From positions 620,001-684,000 of the forward strand of contig NZ_AP028669.1 in NCBI RefSeq assembly GCF_041154485.1: a stretch of DNA of 64,000 bases, in the 5' to 3' direction. Under the pieces are notes generated by a model. It searched no databases, had not been told where the DNA came from, and was given only the letters and a program-made list of their open reading frames with translations. The translations under genes and the position numbers were made by a program. Positions 17,808 through 25,525 of this stretch are shown here, piece by piece (position 1 is the stretch's first letter; each line of letters starts with the position of its first letter). This stretch comes from Variovorax sp. V93 (lineage in GTDB: Bacteria > Pseudomonadota > Gammaproteobacteria > Burkholderiales > Burkholderiaceae_C).

Positions 17808-19403
17808 ATGAACACACCACAGTCGCCGGTCTTCACTACCGCCCTGCGCTGGGCCGCTGCCGCTGCCGCCGTGATTGCCGCGGGCTGCGCCGGCACGCCG
17901 CCGGCCGCGACCTCCGGTGCCGCCGCCGCAGACATGGCGGCCGGACAGTCGACAGCCGCAACGCCGCCACCACCACGACCGGCCGCCTCGAACACCGCCG
18001 GCCAGGCGCGCACCTTCTCGACCCAGCTGGCCACCTACACATCGGTCAGCTTCGATGCCGTGCCCGGCTGGGCGCGCGACGACTTCTCCGAAAGCTGGCC
18101 GGCCTTCCTCGGCAGCTGCAAGGTGCTCACCGGCCGCGGCGCCGAGTGGAAGGAGGTGTGCGCGCGCGCCCTGCGCGTCGACAGCAAGAACAACAGCGCG
18201 ATCCGCGCCTTCTTCGAGCAGGAGTTCTCGGCCTACCAGATCCGCGACGACGACCGCAAGCCCGATGGCGTGGTCACCGGCTACTTCGAGCCCGAGATCC
18301 CGGGCAGCCGGCAGTACGCGGCGCCGTTCATCTACCCGGTCTACGGGCAGCCCGAGGACATGCTGTTTGCCGACGCGCGCAAGCTGCCGGCCGGCAACGG
18401 CACGGTGGCGGCGCGGGTCGAGGGCCGCAACGTGGTGGTGCAGACCGGCCTCAGCACGCGCGACATGGGCGCGCCGGGGCTCTATGCGCTCGACCTCTCC
18501 GGCATCACGCGCGACACGCTCGACCGCAAGGTCCGCCTGCGCATCGAAGGCAAGCAGCTGCTGCCCTACTACACGCGCGAAGAGATCGAGACCAAGGGCG
18601 CGCCCAATGCGCGCGTGCTGGCCTTCGTGAGCAGCGCCACCGCGCTCTACGAGATGCAGATCCAGGGCTCGGGCCGCATCAAGCTGGCCAACGGCGACAT
18701 CATCCGCGTGGCCTATGCCGAGCAGAACGGCCAGCCCTTCCGTCCCACGCTGGCGCAGGCGGCCAACGGCAAGCCGCGCAGTCCGGTCAAGGTGCGCGGC
18801 TCGTCCATCGAACTGCAGCTCGACGACGGCGACGAGGACGACGACGTCGGCGACACCTCGACCAGCACCATCCGCACGCGCGGCTTCACGCTTGCGCGGC
18901 CCACCGCCAGCGGCGCGGTGCTGGTGCCGGGGCGGCGCACGGCCGGGCCGGTGATCGGCTCGGGCATCAAGGACCCGAGCTACGTGTTCTTCAAGGAGTC
19001 GCCCTCGCCCTCGGGCGGGCCGGTGGGCGCGTTCGGCGTGCCGCTGTCGGCGGGCCGCTCGATCGCGGTGGACCCGCGCAGCACGCCGCTCGGCTACCCG
19101 GTGTTCGTCTCCACGCGTGCACCCGGCACCGGTGCACCGATGCAGCGGCTGACCATTGCGCAGGACACCGGCGGCGCGATCCGCGGCGCGGTGCGGGCCG
19201 ACTACTTCTTCGGCAACGGCCAGCAGGCCGCGAACAACGCGCGCCGCATGAAGGAGCGCGGCCAGCTCTGGATCCTGCTGCCGCGCGGCCTGGCCGTGGC
19301 CACGGCGGCGGTGTCCTCGGCCATCCGCACGCGCGGCGGCCCGGCGGGCGCCGGCCTGCCGCAGTGCCTGGTGCCGACCGAAGGCGTATGCGTGGACGAC
19401 TGA
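17808..19403 (+). CDS. mltA: Lytic murein transglycosylase MltA-family lipoprotein
   Basis: The 531-residue product has a lipoprotein signal (AAVIAAGC) followed by a Pro/Ala-rich linker. The MltA domain (about 140-350, with VTGYFEPEIPGS and YALDLSGITRDTL) and the C-terminal 3D domain (DTGGAIRGAVRADYFFGNG, Asp near 465) follow. MltA enzymes cleave the glycan strands of peptidoglycan by forming 1,6-anhydro ends. A T6SS must open the cell wall for its trans-envelope complex, and some systems recruit MltE for this, so a local role is plausible. The protein is longer than Escherichia coli MltA because of insertions, including an acidic DDGDEDDDVGD stretch near 340. An AAGGAGG ribosome site precedes the start. 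Confidence 0.88.
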   Translation: MNTPQSPVFTTALRWAAAAAAVIAAGCAGTPPAATSGAAAADMAAGQSTAATPPPPRPAASNTAGQARTFSTQLATYTSVSFDAVPGWARDDFSESWPAFLGSCKVLTGRGAEWKEVCARALRVDSKNNSAIRAFFEQEFSAYQIRDDDRKPDGVVTGYFEPEIPGSRQYAAPFIYPVYGQPEDMLFADARKLPAGNGTVAARVEGRNVVVQTGLSTRDMGAPGLYALDLSGITRDTLDRKVRLRIEGKQLLPYYTREEIETKGAPNARVLAFVSSATALYEMQIQGSGRIKLANGDIIRVAYAEQNGQPFRPTLAQAANGKPRSPVKVRGSSIELQLDDGDEDDDVGDTSTSTIRTRGFTLARPTASGAVLVPGRRTAGPVIGSGIKDPSYVFFKESPSPSGGPVGAFGVPLSAGRSIAVDPRSTPLGYPVFVSTRAPGTGAPMQRLTIAQDTGGAIRGAVRADYFFGNGQQAANNARRMKERGQLWILLPRGLAVATAAVSSAIRTRGGPAGAGLPQCLVPTEGVCVDD

Positions 19404-19448
19404 TCGACTCGGGTCTTCAACCATGGGCGCGACAGGGCTTGTTCGGGA

Positions 19449-19540
19449 AACACCGCGGAACCGGCTTTGCCGGGCCGCTGGTGTTGCCCCCTGCAAGGGG
19501 GTGCGAGAAGCGACACGAAGTGCGCGAAGCCTGGGAGTGA
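19449..19540 (+). repeat. Comamonad-type intergenic repeat
   Basis: The mltA-sigma gap holds a hairpin core CCCCCT-GCA-AGGGGG (19487-19501), followed by a GAAGCGACACGAAGTGCGCG stretch. I recognise this combination as a dispersed intergenic repeat in Variovorax and Acidovorax genomes; only one copy is in this window. It ends just before the ribosome site of the next gene, so it lies in the leader of the sigma-like gene. Confidence 0.5.
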
Positions 19541-19544
19541 GCCA

Positions 19545-20294
19545 ATGATCGAAACGCTGTCGTCCGCGGAAAGCACCGAGCTCGTGCGCCTCTGGCGTCG
19601 CCGGCAGACGCTGTCCCCCGACGACATGGGCACCATGTACCGCATCGTCGGCAATGCGCTCGTGGCCTGCAACCCGCCCGAGCTCCAGGTGCTGGGCGAG
19701 GGCCGGCAGGAGCTGGTGGCGCAGTTCATCTACGTGAAGGTGCTGCGGCTCGATGCCGATCCCGACGAGGCCGACGAGCGCGCGGGCCACAGCGCACCCT
19801 CCAGCGCCTTTGCGCTGTGCGCCTACTTCCGCCGCTACCTGATCGACTGCACGCGCGCCAGCGCATTCCGGCGCAAGCTCTCGATCGGCGACCAGGTGAG
19901 CGAAGCGCAGCTCGAAGACGCGCTGGGCGCCGGTGAAGACCTCGATGGCTGCCTCGCGGAGCACGGCCTGAGCGCCGGCGCGGTGCAGCTGGCCGCGCGC
20001 GCTTTCATTGCCGAACTGCCCGAACCCGAGCGCATCCTGCTGTGCGAGGGCTTCGGCAAGGAGGCCGAGGGCGGCCTCTCGGGCATCGCCTCGCGCCACG
20101 CCATCGCCTCCTACCACTACCGCGCGGGCCGGCTGGGCCTGGTGCACAAGCGCGAGGGCCTCACCGCCGACTACGCCAGGACCCGCCTGGGCGGCTGGAT
20201 CCAGCAGACCCTGGGCATTGCGATCGAGCCCGACAACATGGCGGCGATCCTGCAGGTTTTCAAAATCCTCGGTGCTGAAGCGTCTTATGCCTGA
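19545..20294 (+). CDS. ECF-type sigma-factor-like protein
   Basis: The 249-residue product looks like a diverged sigma-70 family protein. A region 2-like part (about 55-115) has ELVAQFIYVKVLR and YFRRYLIDCTRASAFRRK. A region 4-like helix-turn-helix (about 157-205) has LPEPERILLCEGF and GLSGIASRHAIASYHYRAGRLG. The C-terminal 45 residues are extra. It lies within the T6SS operon directly before a single-pass membrane protein with anti-sigma-like layout and a caspase-like gene. That order suggests a sigma/anti-sigma/protease signalling unit. ATG 19545 is chosen because upstream in-frame codons lie in a dispersed repeat. The family call rests on motif reading; another helix-turn-helix regulator is possible. 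Confidence 0.6.
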   Translation: MIETLSSAESTELVRLWRRRQTLSPDDMGTMYRIVGNALVACNPPELQVLGEGRQELVAQFIYVKVLRLDADPDEADERAGHSAPSSAFALCAYFRRYLIDCTRASAFRRKLSIGDQVSEAQLEDALGAGEDLDGCLAEHGLSAGAVQLAARAFIAELPEPERILLCEGFGKEAEGGLSGIASRHAIASYHYRAGRLGLVHKREGLTADYARTRLGGWIQQTLGIAIEPDNMAAILQVFKILGAEASYA

Positions 20295-20322
20295 AGACAT
20301 AGCCATTCAGGAACAGACCGCC

Positions 20323-21504
20323 ATGAACACCGACCTCTGGCCCCCGCTCAGCGTGATCCGAAGCGCGCTCCAGGCCGCGGGCGCCGCGCCTGCGATGCCT
20401 GGCATGTCCGGCGCACCCGGCCAGGAAGCCGCCGTGGCGGCCGTCGCGATGCCCGGTGCCGCACCCCATGTCGCGCCGCAGGGCACCGCGGCTGCGCCGC
20501 CGCGCGCGGTGCTCGATCTCGTGCTTCCGCTCACCGAATTGGCCCGGCGCCGCGAGGCTGTCGCCCAGCGCGCCTTCAGTGCGCGCTGGGCGCCGGGCCG
20601 CCTCGTGAGCGTGGTGCACGAAGGGCGGCTGCTCGGCGTGCTGCTCGACCGCTGCATCCACGGCAACCTTTGGCAGGGCTGGATGGCCGCGGGCGAGGCC
20701 GACTGGGCCGGGCCTTTCGACGTGCTGCTCGAGCCCGACGACGAGCCCTTCGAACCGGCTTTCGGCCTGGTGCAGGCCTGGAACATGCTCACGCTCGAAC
20801 CGAGCCCGCAGCTGTGCGCGCGCGTGCTTGGCGAAGTCTCGGCGACCCGGCTCGCCGCGATCCGCGCGGTGCATGACGAATGGGCCGCGCAGGCGCCGCT
20901 GGCCATCGCGCCCGAGCCCGGCCGCATCGCGCTGCGCACCGTGGGCGGCGTGTTCTCGGTGCTGTCCGGCACGCCGCTCGGTGCGCAGGACCCGCGCGCC
21001 GACTACCAGGCGCTGTACCGCGCGGCCGGCCTGCAGCTGAGCCCGGCGCGTGTGCAGTCCCCCGGCGCGACGCCGGCCACCGCACCGGCTTTCCCGCGCG
21101 CCCGGCCGCAGGAGCGGCCCGAGGGCGGCTGGTGGGGCAGCATCCGGCACTGGTTCGGTTCCGGCGGATGGCTGCGTCCCGCATTTGCGGTACTGGCGCT
21201 GTTTGCGGTGGTGCAGAACGCCGGCCTGCTCGGCAGCCGGGATGCGGAACAGGACGATGTGCGCTTTCGTGCCGTGCCCGCAGCGCCCGCTGCAACACAG
21301 GCCAACCTGGTGGTGCGCTGGAAAGACGGCGTGCGCGTCGACGAGGCCGACCGGCTCCTGCAGGCGGTGCCGGCCGAGGTGGTCGGCGGCCCGGGTGCGA
21401 ACGGCGTCTGGCGGCTGCGCGCGGCCGATCCGGTCGGCGGCCTTGCGGTGCTCGCGGCATCGCCACTGGTCGAATCGGCCGGGCCCGCGACGGAACGGCC
21501 ATGA
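20323..21504 (+). CDS. Single-pass membrane protein, anti-sigma-like
   Basis: The 393-residue product has a large soluble N-terminal part, one membrane segment (about 283-305, WLRPAFAVLALFAVVQNAGLLG) and a short C-terminal domain (about 320-390, VVRWKDGVRVDEADRLLQ...VGGPGANGVWRLRA). This end resembles the I9-type pro-domain-like module seen at the end of some membrane anti-sigma factors encoded beside proteases. There is no zinc-finger HxxxCxxC motif. The start at 20323 follows CAGGAACAG; an in-frame ATG at 20287 would overlap the sigma-like gene. Its stop overlaps the caspase gene by ATGA. By inference it sequesters the sigma-like protein and senses something in the periplasm; no family was firmly recognised. 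Confidence 0.5.
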   Translation: MNTDLWPPLSVIRSALQAAGAAPAMPGMSGAPGQEAAVAAVAMPGAAPHVAPQGTAAAPPRAVLDLVLPLTELARRREAVAQRAFSARWAPGRLVSVVHEGRLLGVLLDRCIHGNLWQGWMAAGEADWAGPFDVLLEPDDEPFEPAFGLVQAWNMLTLEPSPQLCARVLGEVSATRLAAIRAVHDEWAAQAPLAIAPEPGRIALRTVGGVFSVLSGTPLGAQDPRADYQALYRAAGLQLSPARVQSPGATPATAPAFPRARPQERPEGGWWGSIRHWFGSGGWLRPAFAVLALFAVVQNAGLLGSRDAEQDDVRFRAVPAAPAATQANLVVRWKDGVRVDEADRLLQAVPAEVVGGPGANGVWRLRAADPVGGLAVLAASPLVESAGPATERP

Positions 21505-23606
21505 CGTTCACGCTGCGTCCGCTTTTCTCCCTCCCCCGCCGGGGGAGGGCAGGGGCGGGGGCAGGCGGCGAATCCATCGGGCGCTCTGCCCGCCCCCATC
21601 CCAGCCTTCCCCCGGCGGGGGAAGGAGCAACGCCATCGCGCTTGTCGCGCGTGCTGCCGGTGCTGGCACTGATCGCGTTCGCCGGCAGCGCCTTCGCCAC
21701 CCAGCGCGCGCTGCTCGTCGGCGTCTCCGAGCTCGTCAACCAGCCGCAGTCGCTCTGGCTGCAGGCGCCGCGCAACGACGTGATGCTGATGCGCGATGCC
21801 TTGCTGAAGCAGGGCTTTGCGGCATCCGACATCACCGTGCTCGCCGACGGCGTGGGCGGCGCGGTGCTGCCCGAATCGCAGGCCATCCACGATGCGCTCG
21901 GCCGGCTGCTCGCGCAATCGAGAAGCGGCGACTTCGTGCTGCTCTACTTCTCGGGCCACGGCACCCGCCTGCGCGACACCAGCAAGCTTTACCAGGAGCC
22001 CGACGGCCTTTCGGAAAACTTTCTCGCACGCGATGTGCGCGGCACGCTCGGCAGCGACGGCGCGCTCACGGGCGACCTGCGCGATGCCGATTTCGATGCC
22101 TGGATCCAGGCCTTCCTGGCACGCAACGTGTTCGTCGCCTCCGTCTTCGATACCTGCTCGGCAAACTCGATGACCCGCAGCAGCACGGCCGAGAGCCCGC
22201 TCGTTGCCGAAGGGCCGGCCGACGACGAGGTGCGCTGGCGCGGGCTGCGCATCGGCCAGCTGATCGGCGCATCCGGTCCGGCCGCGCGCGCCGCCGTGGC
22301 GCGGCCTGCCGCGGCCGAGCCGGTGCCGCGCGCGCGCTATGTCGCGCTCTTCGCTTCCGAGAGCCACCAGATCACGCCCGAGCTGCGCCTGCCGCGCAAG
22401 AGCCGCAACGCGCGCCCGCAGGGCCTCTTGACCTGGGCCGTGGTGGAGGCGCTCTCGCGCAGGCCCGCCACCTGGCGTGACCTGTTCGACGGCGTGCTCG
22501 CGAGCTATCCGCCGGTGATCGACGAACTCGCGCAGCGCTTTCCCACGCGCGAGCTGCCATCGCCGGTGGCCGAGGGCAACCTCGATGCGCCGATCTTCGC
22601 CAACCGCGCACAGCCGGTTTCGACGCGGCCGGTCTGGCGCGCGCAGCGCTCCGGCGACACGCTGGTCCTGCAGGCCGGCCAGCTCGACGGCCTGGTGGCG
22701 CAGCAGCCGCTGCGCGTGCTGGCCACGATGGAAGACGGCACGGTGCGCAGCGCCGAGGGCCTGCTCCTGCAGGCCTACACCGACAAGGCGCGCATGGCCG
22801 TGCCGCCCGCGCTGCGCGAGCTGTCCGGCGCCGCGCTCTGGAACATCACGCCGCTCGGCGAGCCGGCTTCGGTCGCGCTGCGCGTGCGCGCGGAGCAGGG
22901 CTTGCCGCCCGGGCTGAGTCTCGACTACCCCGCCTCGGTCGTCGCCGTGGCCGAGGCGGACGGCGCCGACGTGCACTGGAGCGCCACCCGGCTCGAAGTG
23001 CTCTCGGCCGCGCTCGGCGCAGGCGCAAGGGCGCTGCCGGCCGATTCCGCAGCCGCCCGCCGGCATCTCGAAATGCTGGCCCGGCTCAAGTGGCTCAACC
23101 AGCTCTACACCATTGCCAGGGATGCGCAGTTCGATGGCTTCGAGGCGCTGTTCGAAGTGTGGAACGGCGATCGCCTGGTGCGCAGCGGTCCGGCCCGGCA
23201 GGCCGGCGCCGGGCTGCTGCCGCTGCGCGGCGGCGAGCGCGCCGTGCTCAACGTGCGCAACACCACCGGGCGCTCGGTGGACCTAGTCGTCGTCGGCATC
23301 GATCCGCAGGGCGGCGCGCGCCAGGTCTATCCCGGCGACCCGGGCGAGACCAACCGCTTCAAGCGCGGCACGCGCGACGCGCCCGCCGTCAAGCGCTTCG
23401 AGCTGCCCTGGTTCAACGCCGAAGGCGGCCGGCTGCTGGTGCTGGCCGCGCCGGCAACGCCCTACAGCGCGCCGCGCCTGTTCGGCGCGGGCACGGCCGA
23501 CGGAGTGGCCCAGGTGCGGGTGCGCGGCGCCCTGCAGCCGGACAGCGAACGGCAGAGCTTTGCCGCGATGGTGCATTGGGCGGGCGAAGCCTTGCCCGCC
23601 AGGTAA
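21501..23606 (+). CDS. Exported caspase-like (C14) protein
   Basis: From ATG 21501 the product is 701 residues. A caspase/metacaspase fold follows residue 70: RALLVGVSELVN, the catalytic His in YFSGHGTRLRD (His153) and the catalytic Cys in SVFDTCSANS (Cys219). A signal-peptide-like stretch (VLPVLALIAFAGSAFA) lies at about 51-66, so the enzyme probably works in the periplasm. The C-terminal third (about 540-690, FEALFEVWNGDRLV, VVVGIDPQGGARQVYPG) looks like a DUF4384-type domain. Residues about 10-42 are encoded by a palindromic repeat pair (21529-21625), so the true start may be an in-frame TTG at 21642 or GTG at 21651. It is coupled to the anti-sigma-like gene. The substrate is unknown. Confidence 0.8.
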   Translation: MTFTLRPLFSLPRRGRAGAGAGGESIGRSARPHPSLPPAGEGATPSRLSRVLPVLALIAFAGSAFATQRALLVGVSELVNQPQSLWLQAPRNDVMLMRDALLKQGFAASDITVLADGVGGAVLPESQAIHDALGRLLAQSRSGDFVLLYFSGHGTRLRDTSKLYQEPDGLSENFLARDVRGTLGSDGALTGDLRDADFDAWIQAFLARNVFVASVFDTCSANSMTRSSTAESPLVAEGPADDEVRWRGLRIGQLIGASGPAARAAVARPAAAEPVPRARYVALFASESHQITPELRLPRKSRNARPQGLLTWAVVEALSRRPATWRDLFDGVLASYPPVIDELAQRFPTRELPSPVAEGNLDAPIFANRAQPVSTRPVWRAQRSGDTLVLQAGQLDGLVAQQPLRVLATMEDGTVRSAEGLLLQAYTDKARMAVPPALRELSGAALWNITPLGEPASVALRVRAEQGLPPGLSLDYPASVVAVAEADGADVHWSATRLEVLSAALGAGARALPADSAAARRHLEMLARLKWLNQLYTIARDAQFDGFEALFEVWNGDRLVRSGPARQAGAGLLPLRGGERAVLNVRNTTGRSVDLVVVGIDPQGGARQVYPGDPGETNRFKRGTRDAPAVKRFELPWFNAEGGRLLVLAAPATPYSAPRLFGAGTADGVAQVRVRGALQPDSERQSFAAMVHWAGEALPAR
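21529..21625. repeat. REP-like palindrome doublet inside caspase gene
   Basis: Two perfect 9-base-pair palindromes flank a 55-base middle. They are CCCTCCCCC-GCC-GGGGGAGGG at 21529-21549 and CCTTCCCCC-GGC-GGGGGAAGG at 21605-21625, in opposite orientation, like a bacterial interspersed REP doublet. The element is in frame, is read as a Pro/Gly/Arg-rich stretch, and sits between the upstream ATG and the signal-peptide core. A related single unit is found in clpV at 31472-31506. Confidence 0.75.
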
Positions 23607-23640
23607 CGACAGACAACCGGATTTTTTTCAGGAGATCGAC

Positions 23641-24198
23641 ATGAGCTGGACCTACGATGGAAAACTGGACCCCGACGAGGCCCTGCGCCTGCTCGACTAC
23701 CTGTCGGGCGAATCGGGCAACGACTTCGCGATGATGATCGAGAGCAAGGGTTCGCCGATCGAAGGGGAGTCCAAGCGCACGTACGAGGACGGCAAGCAGC
23801 GCATGGACATCGGCGGCTATTCGTACAAGTCCGACGTCGTCGTGCCGCCCGGCTCCAGCAAGGGCAAGCTGCGCAACCATGCCTTCATCGTGATCCGCGA
23901 CTGCGATGCGGCCACGGCCTCCATCGCGAGCCTGCTGAAGAGCCAGGACAGCGACCTGAAGGTGACCATCTCCGTTTTCAAGGCCGGCGGCGACAGCTCG
24001 AAAGACCTGCAGTCGCACCTCGAGTTCGTGCTCGAGGGCGCGCGCGTGAACTGCCATGCCATCGTCACCGGCGGCACGCCCAAGCGGCCCTGCGACATCA
24101 TCTTCTTCGACTACACGAAGCTGGAGATCCGTTCGGCGCCGCAGCAGCAGACGGGCGCGCGGGGAGCCGTGCGCACCTGCACCTTCGCGGGGAACTGA
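23641..24198 (+). CDS. Hcp-like T6SS protein, diverged
   Basis: The 185-residue product begins MSWTYDGKLDPDEALRLL. It contains an Hcp-type pattern: SPIEGESKRTYEDGKQRMDIGGY at the front, DLKVTISVFKAGGDSS and LEFVLEGARVNCHAIVTGG in the middle, and IIFFDYTKLEIRS near the end. Hcp rings stack into the inner tube of the T6SS. It is longer than, and clearly different from, the classical Hcp at 52268-52750, so it could be a specialised ring, a tube-length or effector-carrying variant, or an Hcp-fold assembly factor. CAGGAG precedes the ATG. It is followed after one base by tagJ, so it belongs to the structural operon. The family call is moderately sure. Confidence 0.6.
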   Translation: MSWTYDGKLDPDEALRLLDYLSGESGNDFAMMIESKGSPIEGESKRTYEDGKQRMDIGGYSYKSDVVVPPGSSKGKLRNHAFIVIRDCDAATASIASLLKSQDSDLKVTISVFKAGGDSSKDLQSHLEFVLEGARVNCHAIVTGGTPKRPCDIIFFDYTKLEIRSAPQQQTGARGAVRTCTFAGN

Positions 24199-24199
24199 C

Positions 24200-25000
24200 A
24201 TGGCCACCTCCGCTGAACTCCTCAAGTCCGCCGACCCTGCCGCCGCGCTCAAGGCCCTGAGCGACGAGGTCCGCGCCAGGCCCGCCGACAGCAAGCACCG
24301 CGTCTTCATGGCGCAGCTGCTGTGCGTGCTGGGCCAGTGGGAACGCGCGCTCAACCAGCTCACCGTCGCGGCCGAGCTCGATGCGCTTGCCGTTCCCATG
24401 AAGCAGGTGTACGGCGACGCCGTGCGCTGCGAAGGCCTGCGCGCCGAGGTGTTTGCCGGCACGCGCACGCCGATGGTCTTCGGCCAGCCCGACGAATGGC
24501 TGGCGCTGCTGATCGAATCGCTGCTGCGCCAGGGCCGCGGCGAGAACGAACTCGCCGAAGACCTTCGCCAGCGGGCCTTCGACGGCGCACCTGCCATCGC
24601 CGGCACCATCGACGGTGCGCCCTTCGAATGGCTGGCCGATGCCGACATGCGCCTGGGCCCCGTGCTCGAAGCCTTCGTCAACGGCAAGTACTACTGGATT
24701 CCCTATGCCCGGCTCGCGCACATCAAGATCGATCCGCCCGAGGACCTGCGCGACTGCGTCTGGATGCCCGCGCACCTGCAGTTCGAGAACGGCGGCGAGA
24801 CGCTGGCGCTCATTCCCACCCGCTACGAAGGCACCGAGAAGAGCCAGGACGGCGAGCTGCTTCTCGCGCGCAAGACCGAGTGGCGCGAACTGCGCCCCGA
24901 GGTCTGGGCCGGCTGCGGCCAGCGCGTGCTCGGCAGCGATGCCGGCGAATACGCGCTCATGGACGTGCGCGAGATCCTCTTCGAAAGCCAGGGCGCATAG
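24200..25000 (+). CDS. tagJ: T6SS accessory protein TagJ (ImpE/SciE)
   Basis: The 266-residue product has an N-terminal helical part with TPR-like repeats (LLKSADPAAALKALSDEVRARP, HRVFMAQLLCVLGQWERALNQL) and a C-terminal ImpE domain with KYYWIPYARLAHIKIDPPEDLRDCVW. TagJ binds the N-terminus of the sheath protein TssB and is found in a subset of T6SSs with ClpV; it is thought to tune sheath handling. It follows the Hcp-like gene after one base and precedes tssE after two bases, so translation is probably coupled across all three. Confidence 0.9.
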   Translation: MATSAELLKSADPAAALKALSDEVRARPADSKHRVFMAQLLCVLGQWERALNQLTVAAELDALAVPMKQVYGDAVRCEGLRAEVFAGTRTPMVFGQPDEWLALLIESLLRQGRGENELAEDLRQRAFDGAPAIAGTIDGAPFEWLADADMRLGPVLEAFVNGKYYWIPYARLAHIKIDPPEDLRDCVWMPAHLQFENGGETLALIPTRYEGTEKSQDGELLLARKTEWRELRPEVWAGCGQRVLGSDAGEYALMDVREILFESQGA

Positions 25001-25002
25001 CC

Positions 25003-25518
25003 ATGGCCGAACTCACCGCCCAGGAACGCCTGCAGCCGTCGCTGCTCGACCGCCTGGTGGACGACGCGCCCACCGAGAAGCGCGAGAGCGACGACAAGCG
25101 CACGCTCACCAAGCAGGCGCTGCGCTCGGCCGTGCTGCGCGACCTGAGCTGGCTCTTCAACGCCACCGGCTTCGGGCTGGCCATGGACGACAGGCAATAC
25201 CCGAACGCGGCGCGCTCGGTCATCAACTACGGATTGCCTATGCTGTCTGGCCAGTTCACCTCGTCGGTGCAGCGTGTCAGCATGGAACAGGCTTTGAAGA
25301 ACGCAATCCTGCAGTTCGAGCCGCGCATTTTGTCCCGCACTCTCGAAGTTGAACTCGTCATGGAAGGCTCGGCACTCGACTCGCACAACAGCATCGGCCT
25401 GCAGATCCGCGGCATGCTGTGGGCGCAGCCCGTGCCGCTCGAGTTCCTGATGCGAAGCCGCGTAGACCTGGAAGAAGGACGCATCGAGATCGTGGACATG
25501 GCGCAAAACCCAAGGTGA
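25003..25518 (+). CDS. tssE: T6SS baseplate protein TssE (gp25-like)
   Basis: The 171-residue product contains the gp25/TssE core: LLDRLVDDAP near the start, LRDLSWLFNATGF, then VINYGLPMLSGQF and ILQFEPRILSRTLEVELV. It belongs to the baseplate wedge and is homologous to phage T4 gp25, which starts sheath polymerisation. The length is normal. It starts two bases after the tagJ stop and is followed seven bases later by tssF. Confidence 0.93.
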   Translation: MAELTAQERLQPSLLDRLVDDAPTEKRESDDKRTLTKQALRSAVLRDLSWLFNATGFGLAMDDRQYPNAARSVINYGLPMLSGQFTSSVQRVSMEQALKNAILQFEPRILSRTLEVELVMEGSALDSHNSIGLQIRGMLWAQPVPLEFLMRSRVDLEEGRIEIVDMAQNPR

Positions 25519-25525
25519 GTCCGAC

